A DNA stretch of 64,000 bases, taken from assembly GCF_026278345.1 (NCBI RefSeq), contig NZ_CP111085.1, positions 2,931,501 through 2,995,500 on the forward strand, given 5' to 3'. The notes under the pieces are model-generated. The model ran no database searches and was not told the DNA's origin. It was given only the letters and a program-made list of their open reading frames with translations. Within the stretch, counting starts at the first letter, position 1. Each line of letters begins with the position of its first letter. Both the position numbers and the translations under genes were made by a program. Origin of the DNA: Tellurirhabdus rosea. Lineage in GTDB: Bacteria > Bacteroidota > Bacteroidia > Cytophagales > Spirosomataceae. Of the stretch, positions 7,781 through 16,009 are shown piece by piece.

Positions 7781-9112
7781 ATGGAAGTATTAATTATGGC
7801 CGGACAGCTCATTCTCGGGCTGTCAATTCTGGTAGGATTGCATGAACTGGGTCACCTCCTGGCTGCCCGGATGTTCGGCATGCGGGTTGAGCAGTATTTT
7901 ATCGGTTTTCCGCCGAAAGTGTTCAGCATTACGCGGGGCGAAACCGAGTACGGACTGGGTGCCATTCCGCTGGGTGGATACGTCAAAATTTCGGGCATGA
8001 TCGACGAGTCGCTCGACACGGCCCAGATGAAAGCGGAACCGCAGCCCTGGGAGTTTCGGGCCAAACCGGCCTGGCAGCGTCTGATCGTGATGCTGGGCGG
8101 CATTATTGTCAACGTCATCACCGGCATTGTCATTTTTGTGGCCCTGACGTACATAAACGGGGACACCTACCTGGCCGCCAAAGACGCCCGGTACGGCATC
8201 GTCGCCCACGAACTGGCCCAGCAGATTGGTCTCAAAACCGGCGACCGGATTGTCGCCATCAACGGCAAGCCCCACAGAGATTTCAACGATGTGTTTAGCT
8301 CCGAAGTACTGCTGGGAACAAACAGCACCTACACCGTCGAGCGGACGGGAGCCGGTGGCGCGGTGGAGCGCCTGACCATCGACTTGCCCAATGACTTAGT
8401 GGATAAGTTTTCGGATAAGAAATCGGCTCCCCGGTTCATCGAGCCGATCATGCCCTTCGAAATCGGCGTGGTCAGCAAGGATATGCCCGCGGCGAAAGCG
8501 GGTTTGAAGCCCGGCGACCGAATCGTCTCGATCAACGGCCGGCCGACGCAGTATTTCCACGAGGTTCAGCAGGCGGTCAGCGTCAACAAAGGCCGTACCA
8601 TCGCGCTGGGCGTGCAGCGGGGCACCCAGAACCTGAACCTGAATATGACGGTCACGCCCGAAGGCACGATCGGTTTCTACCCGAAATCGCTGCTGCCGGT
8701 AACAAAGGTTCAGTACACGCTGGGCGAATCCATTACCCGTGGGACGGAACGCGCTTTTGGCGTCGTGTATGACAACATCAAAGGCTTCGGGAAAATCTTC
8801 CGGGGTGAGGTTTCGGCCTCCAAGGCCCTGAGTGGCCCCATCGGCATCGCCCAGAATCTGTTTGGTGGCGTATGGAAGTGGGATCGCTTCTGGTTTGTCA
8901 CCGGGCTGCTTTCGATGGCCCTTGCGTTCATGAACGCCCTGCCCATTCCGGCGCTGGACGGCGGTCACTCAGTGCTGCTGCTCTACGAAATGGTGTCGGG
9001 CCGTAAGCCGTCCGATCGATTCCTGGAGGCGGCTCAGAAGGTGGGCATGGTCATTCTGCTGGGCCTGATGGCGTTTGCCATTTTCAACGACGTGTTCAAA
9101 GCCGTATTTTAA
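7781..9112 (+). CDS. rseP: RseP-type site-2 membrane metalloprotease
   Basis: 443 residues. The zinc motif HELGH is at residues 21-25 in the first membrane helix, and the second metal motif NALPIPALDGGH is near residue 391. Two PDZ-like regions lie between (around GLKTGDRIVAINGKPHRDF and GLKPGDRIVSINGRPTQYF), and hydrophobic segments near residues 100-125 and the C-terminus complete the site-2 protease topology. The family cleaves membrane-embedded anti-sigma factors or signal-peptide remnants. The anti-sigma factor at 852-1154 is soluble, so it is not an obvious substrate. An ATG at 7796 is an alternative start. Confidence 0.95.
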   Translation: MEVLIMAGQLILGLSILVGLHELGHLLAARMFGMRVEQYFIGFPPKVFSITRGETEYGLGAIPLGGYVKISGMIDESLDTAQMKAEPQPWEFRAKPAWQRLIVMLGGIIVNVITGIVIFVALTYINGDTYLAAKDARYGIVAHELAQQIGLKTGDRIVAINGKPHRDFNDVFSSEVLLGTNSTYTVERTGAGGAVERLTIDLPNDLVDKFSDKKSAPRFIEPIMPFEIGVVSKDMPAAKAGLKPGDRIVSINGRPTQYFHEVQQAVSVNKGRTIALGVQRGTQNLNLNMTVTPEGTIGFYPKSLLPVTKVQYTLGESITRGTERAFGVVYDNIKGFGKIFRGEVSASKALSGPIGIAQNLFGGVWKWDRFWFVTGLLSMALAFMNALPIPALDGGHSVLLLYEMVSGRKPSDRFLEAAQKVGMVILLGLMAFAIFNDVFKAVF

Positions 9113-9165
9113 TCCACAATTCCGGAGAGCATGGGAGTAGGGTTCTGGCCATCAGAGCGTCTCCT

Positions 9166-9681
9166 GTGCTCTCTGTCTTTAGTCTCATATCCCCTGTGAT
9201 AAGGTCCGTTTTATTCCTGTTTATCCTTCTTTCCTCTTTTCGGTCGGCTCACGATTTCCACGCGAGCGTGACGCAGATGCAGTACAACCCGGCGGAAAAG
9301 ACATTCGAAGTAAGCATCCGGATGTTCACCGACGATCTGGAAAAAGCATTGAGCCAGGAAAACAACCTGAAGGTACACCTCTCACCGAAAGATAACTACG
9401 CCCCGCTGGTGGAACGGTATGTCCGCAAGCATTTTGCGCTGACCAATGCCCGCAGGCAGGCCAAAGCGTTTCAGTTTGTCGGGAAGGAGCAGGAAGGTGA
9501 CGCGACCTGGGTTTACCTCGAAATCCCGTTTGCCGAAGGGCCTCAGGGCAGTTCGCTGCGGCAGGACGTGCTGATGGAACTGTTTGACGATCAGGTCAAT
9601 CTGGTTAATGTAAGCTACCAGTCGCAGAAGAAAACGCTCGTCTTCAAGTCCGCTCAGTCCGTACACGAAATAAACTGGTAG
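9166..9681 (+). CDS. DUF6702-like secreted protein
   Basis: 171 residues with an N-terminal signal peptide followed by AHDFHASVTQMQYNPAEKTF and EVSIRMFTDDLEKAL, which I associate with the DUF6702 family of Bacteroidota, small beta-rich exported proteins of unknown function. The frame has no ATG near its beginning: GTG codons at 9166 and 9196 are possible starts, and the second gives the cleaner signal peptide (VIRSVLFLFILLSSF). It is 53 bases behind rseP. Function is not known. Confidence 0.65.
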   Translation: MLSVFSLISPVIRSVLFLFILLSSFRSAHDFHASVTQMQYNPAEKTFEVSIRMFTDDLEKALSQENNLKVHLSPKDNYAPLVERYVRKHFALTNARRQAKAFQFVGKEQEGDATWVYLEIPFAEGPQGSSLRQDVLMELFDDQVNLVNVSYQSQKKTLVFKSAQSVHEINW

Positions 9682-9837
9682 TTTTCAGGCACATTTTCCC
9701 CTTGTCGGTTGTTTTGACTACCTTAGAGCTTACGCTACATCTTGGCATAAGCCTTGCAGGTGTATAATGATGCACTATCCTCACACCATTTAACCGCCGT
9801 AGTCAACTCATAAACTGTCAGATTGGCAGATTATACT

Positions 9838-12357
9838 ATGAATTTTAGAAGATCTCAAGATACACAATTATGGTTGGCACAGTCGGACTTCGATGATAAC
9901 CTCGAAATGATTCCGCTGGGTTCGGCCGAAGACGCTGACGATGACTACGTTGTTCCTAACGAACTGCCCATTTTGCCGGTAAGAAACACAGTACTGTTTC
10001 CGGGGATGGTCATTCCGGTTACTGTCGGACGCCAGAAATCAATCAAGCTAGTCAAGAAAGCCTACAAGGGAAACCGGATCATCGGTGTGGTGGCCCAGTC
10101 CAACCAGCAGAAGGACGAGCCGACGGCCGAGGATTTATACCGGCTCGGGACGGTGGCATACATTATCAAGATGATCTCACTGCCCGACGGCAACATTACG
10201 ATCATCATTCAGGGTAAAAAGCGGTTTGAAATAGAAGAATATCTCCAGGAAGAGCCGTTTCTGACGGCTACCGTGCGGCAGATCGACGACCACTTTCCCA
10301 ACCCCAACAAGAAAGAATCCAAAGCGCTGATTCAGTCCGTCAAGGAATCGGCGTATAAGATTATGCGGCTGAACCCTGAGATTCCTCAGGAAGCCCGCAT
10401 TGCCCTCGACAATATCGAAAGTCCCACGTTTCTGATCCACTTCCTTTCGGCCAACACCAACGCCGACGTGGCAGAGAAGCAGAAACTGCTCGAATCGCTG
10501 GAAGGGGCCAAGCAGGCGACAATGCTGCTGGAGCACATGATGCGCGAAATCCAGCTGCTGGAACTCAAACGCGAGATTCAGACCAAAGCCAGCTCGGACA
10601 TCGACCAGCAGCAGCGGGATTATTTCCTGCGTCAGCAGATCAAGGTTCTGCAGGACGAACTGGGCATGGAATCGCCGGACCGCGACCTGGAAGAAATCCG
10701 GATGAAGGCCGCCCGGAAGAAGTGGCCGGATGCCGTCCGGATGCATTTTGAGCGCGAACTGAGCAAACTCCAGCGCATCAACCCGATGGCACCGGAATAC
10801 CCGGTGACGATGAATTACATCGAACTGATGGTTGACCTGCCGTGGGGCGAATACTCCAAAGACAATTTCGACCTGAAGCGGGCGCAGAAAATTCTGGATA
10901 CCGACCACTTCGGCCTCGAAAAGGTCAAAGAGCGGATTGTGGAATACCTGGCCGTGCTGAAACTGAAGGCCGAGCGGGCGTCGGAAGCCAGCAGCAAGCA
11001 TTCGGAAAGCATGAAAGCGCCGATTCTCTGCCTGTACGGCCCTCCGGGCGTCGGGAAGACCTCGCTGGGCCGGTCCGTGGCCAAGGCGCTGGGCCGGAAA
11101 TACATCCGGATGGCGCTCGGCGGCGTACACGATGAAGCCGAAATCCGGGGTCACCGCAAAACCTACATCGGGGCCATGCCCGGCAAGGTGCTTCAAAACA
11201 TCAAGAAAGCGGATACCTCGAACCCGGTTTTCATTCTGGACGAAATCGACAAGGTAAGCTCCGATTTCCGGGGCGACCCGTCGGCGGCGCTGCTGGAAGT
11301 GCTGGACCCCGAGCAGAACTCGACGTTCATGGACAATTACCTCGACGTGGAATACGACCTGTCGAAGGTGCTGTTCATCGCTACGGCCAACTCGCTCGAC
11401 ACCATCCACCCGGCACTCCGCGACCGGATGGAAATCATCGACATCACGGGCTATACGGTAGAAGAAAAAATTCAGATCGCCAAAAAATACCTCTTCCCGA
11501 AGCAGCGGCGCGAACACGGGCTCGGCCCCAAAGACCTGAGCATCGACGATAAAGCCATTCAGCGCATCATCGAAGGCTACACCCGCGAATCGGGCGTCCG
11601 GAATCTGGAACAGAAAGTAGGCGCGCTGGTGCGGAAGATCGCCAAATCGGTCGCGATGGGCGAAGAATACACCAAAAACATCAAGGTAGCCGACATTCCG
11701 AAATTGCTCGGAGCCGAGATTTTCGACCGGGACCTGTACGCCGAAGACGAAGTGGCCGGTGTCGTAACGGGCCTTGCCTGGACGCAGGTAGGCGGCGAGA
11801 TTCTGTTTATCGAATCCAGCCTCAGCCGCGGCAAAGGCAGCCTCACGCTTTCGGGCCAACTCGGCGACGTAATGAAGGAGTCGGCCATTACAGCCCTGTC
11901 GTACCTGAAAGCCCATGCCGACGAATTCGGCATCGACTACCGGGTGTTCGGCAGCTACGACCTGCACATCCACATTCCGGCCGGGGCGGTGCCGAAAGAT
12001 GGCCCGTCGGCGGGCATTACGATGCTGACGTCCATCGCCTCCATCTACACCCAGCGGCGCGTAAAACCGTATCTGGCCATGACCGGCGAGATCACCCTGC
12101 GCGGCAAGGTGCTGCCGGTGGGCGGTATCAAGGAAAAAATCCTGGCGGCCAACCGGGCGGGCGTGCGCGACATCATCATGTGCTCCAAAAACCGAAAGGA
12201 CGTGGAGGAAATCAATCAGGACTACATCAAAGGGCTGACGATTCACTACGTCGATACGGTCAATCAGGTGCTGGACATTGCGCTGCTGCCGGAACAGGTA
12301 AGCCGGCCGATGAAGTTTGTGTTTCCGGAGGAGAAAGAATTAGAGAAGTCGTACTAA
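9838..12357 (+). CDS. lon: ATP-dependent protease Lon
   Basis: 839 residues from the ATG at 9838 (a TTG at 9823 would add five). Domain order: N-terminal substrate domain ([19 protein letters not shown] near residues 45-63), central coiled region, AAA+ module with Walker [12 protein letters not shown] and Walker [11 protein letters not shown], and the C-terminal Ser-Lys protease domain with [11 protein letters not shown] (catalytic Ser) and [13 protein letters not shown] (catalytic Lys). It degrades misfolded and regulatory proteins in the cytoplasm. The 156-base upstream gap holds a TTGGCA...TATAAT pair with a 15-base spacer, which I do not count as a promoter in this lineage. Confidence 0.97.
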   Translation: MNFRRSQDTQLWLAQSDFDDNLEMIPLGSAEDADDDYVVPNELPILPVRNTVLFPGMVIPVTVGRQKSIKLVKKAYKGNRIIGVVAQSNQQKDEPTAEDLYRLGTVAYIIKMISLPDGNITIIIQGKKRFEIEEYLQEEPFLTATVRQIDDHFPNPNKKESKALIQSVKESAYKIMRLNPEIPQEARIALDNIESPTFLIHFLSANTNADVAEKQKLLESLEGAKQATMLLEHMMREIQLLELKREIQTKASSDIDQQQRDYFLRQQIKVLQDELGMESPDRDLEEIRMKAARKKWPDAVRMHFERELSKLQRINPMAPEYPVTMNYIELMVDLPWGEYSKDNFDLKRAQKILDTDHFGLEKVKERIVEYLAVLKLKAERASEASSKHSESMKAPILCLYGPPGVGKTSLGRSVAKALGRKYIRMALGGVHDEAEIRGHRKTYIGAMPGKVLQNIKKADTSNPVFILDEIDKVSSDFRGDPSAALLEVLDPEQNSTFMDNYLDVEYDLSKVLFIATANSLDTIHPALRDRMEIIDITGYTVEEKIQIAKKYLFPKQRREHGLGPKDLSIDDKAIQRIIEGYTRESGVRNLEQKVGALVRKIAKSVAMGEEYTKNIKVADIPKLLGAEIFDRDLYAEDEVAGVVTGLAWTQVGGEILFIESSLSRGKGSLTLSGQLGDVMKESAITALSYLKAHADEFGIDYRVFGSYDLHIHIPAGAVPKDGPSAGITMLTSIASIYTQRRVKPYLAMTGEITLRGKVLPVGGIKEKILAANRAGVRDIIMCSKNRKDVEEINQDYIKGLTIHYVDTVNQVLDIALLPEQVSRPMKFVFPEEKELEKSY

Positions 12358-12365
12358 GATTATAT

Positions 12366-12457
12366 TTCTCGCAGATTGTCGCGGATTTGAGTCGCAGATT
12401 ACAGCAGATTTATTTCTGCGAGCATCTGCGTCCACCATCGGCGACAATCTGCGAGAA
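12366..12457. repeat. Inverted repeat, TCGCAGA word family, after lon
   Basis: Arms TTCTCGCAGATTGTCGC (12366-12382) and its exact complement (12441-12457) enclose further CGCAGAT words that also pair in part, so pairing extends to about 45 bases with mismatches. A T-run (12460-12465) follows, so the plus-strand RNA could terminate here after lon. Confidence 0.8.
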
Positions 12458-12469
12458 CTTTTTTATCCC

Positions 12470-13825
12470 ATGCTGCCCGAATCCTTCCGCACCCGCATGC
12501 AGGCCCAGTTGGCCGACGAGTTTCCCGCTTTTGAAGCCGCCCTTCAGCAACCGGCTCCGGTCAGCATTCGACTCAATCCGCAAAAGCCCGCCCTGAATAC
12601 GGAAGGTCTACAGCCCGTTCCCTGGTGCGAAGGCGGCTTCTACCTGCCCGAACGCCCCGTCTTCACGCTCGATCCGCTATTTCAGGCGGGGGCGTACTAT
12701 GTGCAGGAGGCATCTTCCATGCTCATTGCGGAGGCTGTGAAGCAGCACGCCAAACTCACCCGGTCGCTGCGGGCGCTGGATCTGTGCGGGGCTCCCGGCG
12801 GAAAAAGTACCTTGCTGGCTTCGCTGCTGTCCAACGACAGTCTGCTGGTAACCAACGAAGTGATTCGCAGCCGGGTGCCGGTCCTGCGGGAAAATATCGA
12901 GAAATGGGGCTACCCGAACTTCCTCATCAGCAACCACGACCCGGAAGACTTTGCCCCGCTGGAAGGTTTCTTTGATCTGGTGCTGGTGGACGCGCCCTGC
13001 TCCGGCGAAGGGCTGTTCCGCCGGGACCCGGGCGCCATGAACGAATGGTCGGAGGCCGCCGTCCAGCTTTGCGCCGGTCGCCAGCAGCGCATCCTGACCG
13101 CCGCCGTCCCGCTGGTGATGGAAGGCGGGCTTCTGCTCTACAGCACCTGCACCTACAACGACGAAGAAAACCTCAACAACGCCGACTGGCTGGCCGCGCA
13201 GGGCTTCGAAGCCCTGTCTCTGACGCTTCCCGCCGAATGGGGCATCGTCGAAAAACGGTCCAACAAGGCGGTGGGCTACCAGTGCTATCCGCACCGCGTC
13301 GCCGGGGAGGGATTCTTTTTAAGCATTTTTCGCCGGAAAACGGGCCCCGTGTTTCATGCGCCCACGCCCCGGCAGTTCAAGTCGATCAAGGCCCTGCCGA
13401 ACAGACAGGTCACGGCGGCGCAAGCCTTTCTGCAAAACCCCGCCCAGTTTGAGCTGTTCGCCAAGCCGAACGGAGATGTGATGGCGATTCCCAAAAAACT
13501 GACCGAGCCGCTGCGGCATCTGGATGTGGCGCTGCGCAACAAAGGTTTCGGGCTGGAAATGGGCCTCTTCAAAGGAACGGATTTCGTCCCGGCGCACGCC
13601 CTGGCCCTGAGTACGGCCGTTACGAAAGACGTGGCCGGCGTGGACCTGAACCGGGAGGAGGCGTTGCGGTATTTTAAAAAAGAAAACTTAGTATTGCAGG
13701 AGTCGGTCAAAGGCTGGCTGGTCGCCCGGTATGAGGGGTTAAATCTGGGCTGGATGAAGGGTGTGGGCACCCGGGTGAACAACTACCTGCCCAAAGACTG
13801 GCGGATTCGCATGGAGATTGAGTAA
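12470..13825 (+). CDS. RsmF/NOL1-NOP2-Sun family RNA (cytosine-C5) methyltransferase
   Basis: 451 residues. The SAM-binding core shows DLCGAPGGKSTLL near residue 104, the DAPCSGEGLFRRDP motif (conserved PC pair) near residue 172 and the catalytic STCTYNDEE near residue 225. The C-terminal 150 residues (from about TPRQFKSIK) match the extra RsmF-type C-terminal domain, which favours a 16S rRNA m5C methylase over the shorter RsmB, but the exact target base cannot be read from sequence. It begins 12 bases after the inverted repeat behind lon. Confidence 0.85.
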   Translation: MLPESFRTRMQAQLADEFPAFEAALQQPAPVSIRLNPQKPALNTEGLQPVPWCEGGFYLPERPVFTLDPLFQAGAYYVQEASSMLIAEAVKQHAKLTRSLRALDLCGAPGGKSTLLASLLSNDSLLVTNEVIRSRVPVLRENIEKWGYPNFLISNHDPEDFAPLEGFFDLVLVDAPCSGEGLFRRDPGAMNEWSEAAVQLCAGRQQRILTAAVPLVMEGGLLLYSTCTYNDEENLNNADWLAAQGFEALSLTLPAEWGIVEKRSNKAVGYQCYPHRVAGEGFFLSIFRRKTGPVFHAPTPRQFKSIKALPNRQVTAAQAFLQNPAQFELFAKPNGDVMAIPKKLTEPLRHLDVALRNKGFGLEMGLFKGTDFVPAHALALSTAVTKDVAGVDLNREEALRYFKKENLVLQESVKGWLVARYEGLNLGWMKGVGTRVNNYLPKDWRIRMEIE

Positions 13826-13897
13826 GTCCGGGCTCTGCCGGGCGTTTGTGTATACCTTCCATCCTAACTCTCCGGGCCAGACAACCGGGTTACGTCC

Positions 13898-14935
13898 ATG
13901 ATACGCTTCCTGCAGAACCTCGGCCTCCTGCTGGCCGCCTTCGTCATCGCTTATTTTCTCGGTCCCCGCGCTCCCAAAGCCGCCCTGTCGGACGTTTCTG
14001 CAACGGTTAGCGCCAATCTGCTTCAACTGGAAAAAGAGATAGCAGATGCGGAGCGGAAAGCGGGCGTCCGGCCCGATAACGAAGCCCGTATTTTCTGGGC
14101 CGACAGCCTCCGGCGGCACAAAACGCCGTACAGCTTTGTCTATCTACACGGTTTTTCGGCGAGCTGGGCGGAAGGCGACCCCGTACACCGGCAACTGGCC
14201 CGGCACTTCGGGGCCAACCTGTACGTGGCCCGACTGGCGGGGCACGGCCTGCAATCGCCGGATGCTCTCAAAAACCTGACCCCGGCCGAGTACGTGGCCT
14301 CCGCCGAGCAGGCCCTGGCCGTCGGCAAAGCACTGGGCGACAAGGTAGTTCTGATTGGAACGTCGGCGGGCGGCATGCTTTCCTTGTTTCTGGCCGCCCG
14401 GCATCCCGAAATCAGTGGGCTGGTGCTGTATTCGCCCTGTATTGAGGTCGCCAATCCGGCCCTGAAGCTGGTGACCGGCCCCTGGGGCAGGCAGATTCTG
14501 CGTCAGGTGAACGGCTCCGACTACCTGAGCACTACCCGCTACAAACCCGACCGGGCGCGCTACTGGTACGCCCAATACCACGCCAACGGCCTCGTGACGC
14601 TGCAGACCCTGCTGGACGCGTACATGACCGACGAAACCTTCGAAAAGATAAACCAGCCGGTCTTTCTGGGCTATTATTACAAAGACGACGAACACCAGGA
14701 CAAGGTCGTATCGGTCGCCGCCATGCTGGAGATGTATGAGGGGCTGGGCACGAAAAGCGCGAACAAACGCAAAGCGGCCTTTCCGGAAGCGGGCGAACAC
14801 GTCATTGCTTCCCACTTTACGTCGGGCGACCTCAACGGCGTTTACCGGGAGTCCGAACGCTTCCTGAGCGAAGTGCTCCAGCTGCAACCCGTACAACAAC
14901 CACTGGCCTCGTTGGCATTACAGAAAAAAAAGTAA
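13898..14935 (+). CDS. Alpha/beta hydrolase, membrane-anchored or exported
   Basis: 345 residues. An N-terminal hydrophobic segment (about residues 5-22) suggests a signal anchor. The fold shows YLHGFSASW (oxyanion region), the nucleophile elbow GTSAGG near residue 152 in VVLIGTSAGGMLSLFLA, an acidic segment YKDDEHQDKVV and a late His in AGEHVIAS, so a Ser-Asp-His triad is complete. It resembles carboxylesterase/lysophospholipase-like hydrolases; the substrate is unknown. The fabI promoter -33 element overlaps its 3' end. Confidence 0.8.
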   Translation: MIRFLQNLGLLLAAFVIAYFLGPRAPKAALSDVSATVSANLLQLEKEIADAERKAGVRPDNEARIFWADSLRRHKTPYSFVYLHGFSASWAEGDPVHRQLARHFGANLYVARLAGHGLQSPDALKNLTPAEYVASAEQALAVGKALGDKVVLIGTSAGGMLSLFLAARHPEISGLVLYSPCIEVANPALKLVTGPWGRQILRQVNGSDYLSTTRYKPDRARYWYAQYHANGLVTLQTLLDAYMTDETFEKINQPVFLGYYYKDDEHQDKVVSVAAMLEMYEGLGTKSANKRKAAFPEAGEHVIASHFTSGDLNGVYRESERFLSEVLQLQPVQQPLASLALQKKK

Positions 14936-14944
14936 TTAACTTTG
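14912..14944 (+). promoter_or_regulatory. fabI promoter (TTGG-N21-TAACTTTG)
   Basis: TTGG at 14912-14915 and TAACTTTG at 14937-14944 are separated by 21 bases, matching the Bacteroidota housekeeping promoter in both parts and spacing. It overlaps the end of the hydrolase gene and would give a leader of about 110 bases that contains the repeat at 14955-15059. Confidence 0.65.
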
Positions 14945-14954
14945 AGCGCTAAAA

Positions 14955-15059
14955 TGAATATTCACCGCGGCGTCGGACCGCAATGGATGATGGATCATGA
15001 ATCGTAAAGGGTCTCGAAGCCCTCACTTTTCATTCTTCATTTTTCATTTTTCATTGAAA
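14955..15059. repeat. Inverted repeat, AATGAA word family, in fabI leader
   Basis: The left side has AATGAATATTC and AATGGATGATGGATCATGAA; the right side is a run of TTTTCAT / TTCTTCAT words ending at about 15059. The left half contains ACCGCGGCGTCGGACCGC (14964-14981), 17 of 18 bases identical to 57780-57797 in the fabH-plsX gap. Arm pairing is imperfect. Confidence 0.65.
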
Positions 15060-15061
15060 AA

Positions 15062-15886
15062 ATGGCCTACGGACTACTGAAAGGAAAGCGCGGAATCATC
15101 ACCGGCGCGCTGGATGACAAATCAATTGCGTGGAAAGTCGCGCAGAAAGCGAAAGAAGAAGGAGCGATTTTCACGCTCTCCAACGCCCCGATTGCCATGC
15201 GCATGGGTGCCATCAAACAACTCGCTGACGAGTGCGAAGCGGAAATCATCCCGGCGGACGCGACCAGTGTAGACGATATTCAGAAGCTGTACACGCAATC
15301 CATGGACGTGCTGGGCGGAAAAATTGACTTCGTGCTGCACTCCATCGGCATGTCGCCCAACATCCGGAAAAACAAGCCGTACAGCGAACTGAACTACGAA
15401 TGGTATCAGAAAAGCATCGACGTGTCGGCCCTGTCGTTCCACAAAATGATGCATGTGGCTTACGAGATGGACGCCCTTAACGAATGGGGTTCGTTTGTGG
15501 CCCTGACCTACATTGCGGCGCAGCGGACGTTCCCGTTCTACACGGATATGGCCGATGCCAAAGCGGTGCTGGAGTCCATCGCCCGCAGCTTCGGCTACCA
15601 CTACGGCATGAAAAAGAAAGTACGGGTGAATACCGTGTCCCAGTCGCCGACCATGACCACGGCGGGTTCGGGCGTGGGCGGCTTCGACCAGTTCTTCAGC
15701 TACTCGGACGCCATGTCGCCGCTGGGGAACGCAACGGCCGACGAATGCGCCGATTACGTCATCACCCTGTTCTCGGACCTGACCCGGAAAGTGACGATGC
15801 AGAACCTCTTCCACGACGGCGGTTTCTCGTCGACGGGTATGTCCGAGGCTGTTATCGACATGATCAAAGGCCAGCAGCAGAAGTAG
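15062..15886 (+). CDS. fabI: Enoyl-[acyl-carrier-protein] reductase (NADH), FabI type
   Basis: Last reduction of the fatty-acid elongation cycle. 274 residues, SDR fold. GIITGALDDKSIAWKVA (residues 11-27) is the FabI-type cofactor loop; SIGMSPN follows strand 4; the active site reads LTYIAAQRTFPFYTDMADAK, giving the Tyr-x6-Lys pair of FabI. The C-terminal NLFHDGGFSSTGMSE fits the substrate loop. It has its own promoter and a terminator hairpin after the stop, so it is probably monocistronic, apart from the other fatty-acid genes at 53.9-59.8 kb. Confidence 0.96.
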   Translation: MAYGLLKGKRGIITGALDDKSIAWKVAQKAKEEGAIFTLSNAPIAMRMGAIKQLADECEAEIIPADATSVDDIQKLYTQSMDVLGGKIDFVLHSIGMSPNIRKNKPYSELNYEWYQKSIDVSALSFHKMMHVAYEMDALNEWGSFVALTYIAAQRTFPFYTDMADAKAVLESIARSFGYHYGMKKKVRVNTVSQSPTMTTAGSGVGGFDQFFSYSDAMSPLGNATADECADYVITLFSDLTRKVTMQNLFHDGGFSSTGMSEAVIDMIKGQQQK

Positions 15887-15932
15887 TGTTGGGCGGGAAA
15901 CTGTTAGACAAAAGAAAAAAGACTAGTGGCGG

Positions 15933-15970
15933 CGGGCCGGATTCTGGGAGAGTCCGGCCCGTTGCTTTTG
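15933..15970 (+). terminator. Rho-independent terminator after fabI
   Basis: CGGGCCGGA (15933-15941) pairs perfectly with TCCGGCCCG (15953-15961) around an 11-base loop, followed by a T-rich tail (TTGCTTTTGG). It lies 47 bases after the fabI stop. Confidence 0.6.
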
Positions 15971-16009
15971 GTATGGGAGAAATCAACAGGGCGCGACTTT
16001 AGGAAGTAA

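Noticed and set aside
9742-9768. E. coli-like promoter TTGGCA...TATAAT before lon
   Set aside because: The spacer is 15 bases and the lineage uses a TAnnTTTG-type -7 element, so the match is probably chance.
10177-12246. A 689-codon minus-strand frame opposite lon
   Set aside because: Same reason: antisense to a fully conserved protease with no recognisable domain.
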